From Acinetobacter calcoaceticus (lineage in GTDB: Bacteria; Pseudomonadota; Gammaproteobacteria; Pseudomonadales; Moraxellaceae), in the NCBI RefSeq assembly GCF_900520355.1, contig NZ_LS999521.1, positions 3,720,001 to 3,784,000 of the forward strand: a DNA stretch of 64,000 bases. The letters are read 5' to 3'. Position 1 is the stretch's first letter. The number at the start of each line of letters is the position of its first letter. The notes beneath the pieces were generated by a model, which was given only the letters and a program-made list of their open reading frames with translations, was not told where the DNA came from and ran no database searches. A program made the position numbers and the translations under genes. Shown piece by piece: positions 60,959 through 64,000 of the stretch.

Positions 60959-62748
60959 GGGGTAATATCCTCTTTAACCGGTTTGGCATCACGCGGTGCC
61001 AGTGCAAAATCGATAACAGATAACATATGGTTGTTTGAAATTCGGTCTAGCAGATCTGCCAATGTGCTTTCACGTAGTGATGTCATTGGAGGGGACGTCT
61101 GCCCTTCAGCAGCATTTAGGAAAATGATCAGCCATGCACCATCCTGCAAAGCAGGTCTTAGGCCACGACGGTTAAAGACCCAGAAACCCAGCACAGCAAT
61201 GCGAGCAAACAGCTCGGCATAGTCGCGGGCTAAGCTGAAACGTAATGTTTCGAACTCTTTAGCCGCTTCTGAACTTGAGAAATAATCTTGAATTTTTTGA
61301 TCTAGCGTGCGCTGCTCGATAAGAAGCTGATCAGCACGCTCACGTAGCGTGGACAGGGTCTCAGCAGCCAGCCCCACTGTAACGTCAGCATCGTTGAGCA
61401 TCTCGATGATCGTTCCCAGTGACTCCATCACCAAGTCACCATCTCGGTTGAAAATCTCAAGCTCGCGGAAATCAATAGCGTCGTTTTCCATCTGCAAGTC
61501 ATACAACTGGCGATAACGTGCTTTAGCTTCGGCTTGGTCGAGATGGGCGGCTTTTTTGCTACGCCCTTTATTGGCAGATTTGAGCTGAAAACTCAGGCTG
61601 TCTAGACAGACGGTGCTACTGCCGTCAAATACACTAACGATCAGATGATCTCTGAAAGCTTTCTGGTACATTCCATCAGCATATGCATTTCTTAAGAAAA
61701 AACGCGACCCAAGCACTGAGGAAGTAATTTTGGCCAGTGACTCTACATACTCAGGTACCAGTACCTTAATGATTGGTGACCATGTGCTGAACTGATTGAT
61801 ACAGACGTGTAGCCCGCGCGCACCAACGAGTGATAGAACCTCAGCTGCTAACAAATAGGCATAGGCTGTAGCAAGTTGCTCACGTACCAGCGGAATGTTA
61901 ATCACTTTTTTGTTATACAACTCGCGCTCGATAGCAAACTCGGTTGCGATGCGTAACATCGTATCGCCCGCACCCAGAGAGAAGCTGCTGCAATATGCAC
62001 GCGTCACCTGTAGTGTCTTGAGTCCAAGCTCTAACCCCTGACCTTCTTCACCAATCAGGGCATCTTTATGAATTTCAGCATTGTTAAAGCCGATACCACT
62101 GATATCTAGCCCACGCATCCCCACTGTTGGCAGGCGATTCAGGCTATAAGTTCCTTTAGACGCCATGTGACGCTTATCAAGCCAGAATGCGCTCAGACTA
62201 CGCGGTCCACGATCATCTGATGTTTTAGCAATCAGACTTAAAGAGTCACCTAGAGTAGCGCGATTGATCGACCACTTTTCACCATTTAAGATGTACTTGC
62301 TCTCGGCAGCTTGTGCAGTTACTTCACTGGATAGCAGGTCGGCTCCATGCGCTTTCTCGCTATAAGCCAGCGCTGGTGCAGCACCCTGCAAAATCCGGGT
62401 AGCTATGTTTTCGCATTGACTAGAGTTACCGCCGATCCATACGATCACGGACCAAGCATTCGTGCTATAGGTCGAATTAATTGTTAGATCACGTCGTGCC
62501 AGCACGCGATGCAGATATAACAACTCTTCACCAATTTCCATGCAACCTCCGAGCTCTGAAGGGACATAAAAACGGTTCATGCCCACAGCATTCAGAAAAT
62601 CAACAGCACGCTGAGGGTATTGCTCCTTCTCATCACGCTCGATGGCCGCGGACCAAGAAAAATCATTATTGGTATCATGTACGGAGCCTAAAATTTGCTC
62701 CAGACGAGCAGCAGATTGAAACTGCCGCAAATTGGACGTAAGTGACAT
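60955..62748 (-). CDS. Acyl-CoA dehydrogenase-like flavoenzyme
   Basis: The 597-residue protein has the acyl-CoA dehydrogenase fold. The N-terminal helical part includes YVPSELGGCMEIGEELLYLHRV, and the middle beta domain has ALAYSEKAHGADLLSSEV and NGEKWSINRATLGD. The C-terminal helical domain includes FSLGAGDTMLRIATE. A long C-terminal extension (about 400-597) exceeds the usual 380-residue core. In this setting it probably makes an alpha,beta-double bond in the ACP-bound fatty acyl chain, with FAD as cofactor; this is inferred from its place between acyl ligase and ACP. It overlaps the ACP gene by 4 bases. Confidence 0.9.
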   Translation of the reverse strand: MSLTSNLRQFQSAARLEQILGSVHDTNNDFSWSAAIERDEKEQYPQRAVDFLNAVGMNRFYVPSELGGCMEIGEELLYLHRVLARRDLTINSTYSTNAWSVIVWIGGNSSQCENIATRILQGAAPALAYSEKAHGADLLSSEVTAQAAESKYILNGEKWSINRATLGDSLSLIAKTSDDRGPRSLSAFWLDKRHMASKGTYSLNRLPTVGMRGLDISGIGFNNAEIHKDALIGEEGQGLELGLKTLQVTRAYCSSFSLGAGDTMLRIATEFAIERELYNKKVINIPLVREQLATAYAYLLAAEVLSLVGARGLHVCINQFSTWSPIIKVLVPEYVESLAKITSSVLGSRFFLRNAYADGMYQKAFRDHLIVSVFDGSSTVCLDSLSFQLKSANKGRSKKAAHLDQAEAKARYRQLYDLQMENDAIDFRELEIFNRDGDLVMESLGTIIEMLNDADVTVGLAAETLSTLRERADQLLIEQRTLDQKIQDYFSSSEAAKEFETLRFSLARDYAELFARIAVLGFWVFNRRGLRPALQDGAWLIIFLNAAEGQTSPPMTSLRESTLADLLDRISNNHMLSVIDFALAPRDAKPVKEDITP

Positions 62749-62780
62749 GAGTTTTTGCTCAAATGATTAAAGGGTAAGGA

Positions 62781-64000
62781 TTAAAACAAAGCACTTTTGA
62801 GTCGATTAAAAATGAGCGCGCGCACTTCTCGTTCCTTGATCATTGAGTTGAGTAGATTGGAGCTATAACGAATCAGTTGCCCCCGCTGCTCACGATCACG
62901 CATGACTTCTAAGCCATTCTTGACATAGTTTCGGGCCATCACCGTTCTACGGTTTGGATGAGTTAAACAGATCAGTTGACCGCGCTCGATCTGCTCTTTA
63001 ATTTTTCTTCTTCTGATTTTGCCGCTAGTGGTCTTGTTTATCCGACCTTGATGCAGCAAATAAACACCTTCTACAGGTAAGCCGATATCAGCTGCCACTT
63101 GCTCTTTAACCTGAGTTCTGATGGTTTCAAAATTAAGTGTCTTGTCTATCGACTTCTTTTTGATCTCAAGCACAACCGTGACGCCATCAGAATTACCGAA
63201 ATTCACTGCTGCAACACAGCCTTTACGGACAGCAGGATGCGCCACTTCGACGGAGCACTCGATATCTTGCGGGTAATAGTTTTTGCCACGGATGATGATC
63301 ACATCCTTAAGGCGACCGGTCACATACAAGTCTCCATTTTTGACAAAGCCCATATCACCAGTTCTTAAGTAATGTACTTGACTAGGCTTATCCGCTTTAT
63401 CGAGGATGGTTGCAGCAAAGGTTTCCTGATTGACCTCAGGCTTCTGCCAGTAACCCGCAGTGACACTCTCGCCTGCTAGCCAGATTTCACCGACTTCATC
63501 AATCCCTACCTCTTTGCGGGTATGCGGATTGACAATACGACAATCAAGATGTGTAGAGATCTTTCCACAGCTCACCACTTGCACGGCTGTCTGGTCTTGG
63601 CTGGTCTGCACCAAATTGGCATTCAACTTTTCACGATCGATTGAAATCGCATTGAGAGGACCAGTCACACCACTGACTAAGAGCGTAACTTCGGCCAAGC
63701 CATAGCACGGCAAGAAAGTATCCAGTCTCAATTTCGACTGAGTATTAAACTTCTCCATGAAGCGCTGCATGACATTAGCTTTGATCGGCTCGGCACCATT
63801 AAACAGCACACGCACACGGCTCAAATCAAGCAATGCAGCCTCATCATCCGAGATGCGATGTAGACACAATTCATAGGCAAAGTTTGGTCCACCACTAATC
63901 GTGATGCCTTTTTCACTAATGAATTGCAGCCACTTAAGAGGTTTACGGATAAAATCCAGCGGTGACATCACATAGCAAGTCAGACCTACATACACGGTCT
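62781..64000 (-). CDS. Fatty-acyl-AMP ligase (FAAL), 5' end beyond the window
   Basis: About 400 C-terminal residues are present; the reading frame stays open to the window edge, so the start is missing. The sequence matches the FAAL / long-chain AMP-ligase family: YVMSPLDFIRKPLKWLQFIS, ISGGPNFAYELCLHRI, FLPCYGLAEVTLLVSG, GYWQKPEVNQETFAA, YLRTGDMGFVKNGDLYVTGR and the RGKNYYPQDIE block. FAALs activate fatty acids as acyl-AMP and hand them to an ACP, not to CoA. It is the first visible gene of the operon, 32 bases before the dehydrogenase gene. Its C-terminal extension is longer than minimal FAALs. Confidence 0.92.
   Translation of the reverse strand, partial: TVYVGLTCYVMSPLDFIRKPLKWLQFISEKGITISGGPNFAYELCLHRISDDEAALLDLSRVRVLFNGAEPIKANVMQRFMEKFNTQSKLRLDTFLPCYGLAEVTLLVSGVTGPLNAISIDREKLNANLVQTSQDQTAVQVVSCGKISTHLDCRIVNPHTRKEVGIDEVGEIWLAGESVTAGYWQKPEVNQETFAATILDKADKPSQVHYLRTGDMGFVKNGDLYVTGRLKDVIIIRGKNYYPQDIECSVEVAHPAVRKGCVAAVNFGNSDGVTVVLEIKKKSIDKTLNFETIRTQVKEQVAADIGLPVEGVYLLHQGRINKTTSGKIRRRKIKEQIERGQLICLTHPNRRTVMARNYVKNGLEVMRDREQRGQLIRYSSNLLNSMIKEREVRALIFNRLKSALF

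Noticed and set aside
62781..64000. lux-box-like quorum-sensing operator for the NRPS operon
   Set aside because: The operon promoter lies beyond the end of the window, so nothing can be said.

Overview
The window looks like chromosomal DNA of an Acinetobacter of the calcoaceticus-baumannii complex, most likely A. baumannii. The grounds are low-GC gammaproteobacterial genes, an rrn operon with tRNA-Ile and tRNA-Ala in the spacer, the gene order copper receptor / def-dprA / atp operon / znu-zur / argS / guaA, and a fatty-acyl-ligase / acyl-CoA dehydrogenase / ACP / NRPS / RND / phosphopantetheinyl transferase cluster. That cluster matches, from memory, the A. baumannii locus linked to surface motility and biofilm and to the lipopeptide called acinetin 505. 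The species call is inference, since no database was searched.

Layout. 1-5700: a complete 16S-tRNA(Ile)-tRNA(Ala)-23S operon on the minus strand with the first bases of 5S, two upstream promoters and both long RNase III-type stems. 5755-7654: a TetR regulator divergent from an MpaB/DUF2236 oxygenase gene broken by an in-frame TAG. 7722-10597: a copper-uptake operon (DUF2946 protein, OprC-type TonB receptor, small His/Met-rich membrane protein). 10641-14220: def, divergent from a LysM gene, dprA and tsaC. 14229-14385: a structured intergenic element ending in a terminator, a candidate small RNA. 14612-18430: an EamA transporter, then a TetR regulator divergent from an MFS pump and an AraC regulator, with two matching operator-like palindromes between them. 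18551-20369: glutathione peroxidase and two lipoproteins. 20525-27691: the full F1Fo ATP synthase operon, atpIBEFHAGDC, on the minus strand. 27862-30900: znuA divergent from zur-znuC-znuB across a perfect Zur-box palindrome.

30902-48605 is mixed housekeeping: a LysE exporter, Dyp peroxidase, NAD malic enzyme, argS and an FtsN-like SPOR protein, GST, OsmC, pirin, a three-gene regulator operon (His-rich PadR/YqjI type, a Fur-like protein without the usual metal ligands, DUF3861), guaA, DUF445, DoxX, DedA, RhtB, an orphan ParA with a glycine-rich lipoprotein, SirB2 and BolA.

48773-64000: two identical tRNA-Gly genes, followed by an eight-gene minus-strand biosynthetic operon running off the window end. 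Read 5'->3' it encodes a fatty-acyl-AMP ligase (truncated), an acyl-CoA dehydrogenase-like desaturase, an ACP, a C-A-T-TE NRPS whose specificity residues spell a glycine-like code, a giant exporter (SRPBCC + RND/MMPL + LolA-like in one chain), a DUF1302-like outer-membrane barrel, an epimerase/hydrolase fusion and an Sfp-type phosphopantetheinyl transferase. Most junctions overlap by 1-4 bases, so it is one transcription-translation unit. The simplest reading is synthesis and envelope-spanning export of a small fatty N-acyl amino acid, probably an unsaturated N-acylglycine or a derivative. This is the most interesting system in the window.
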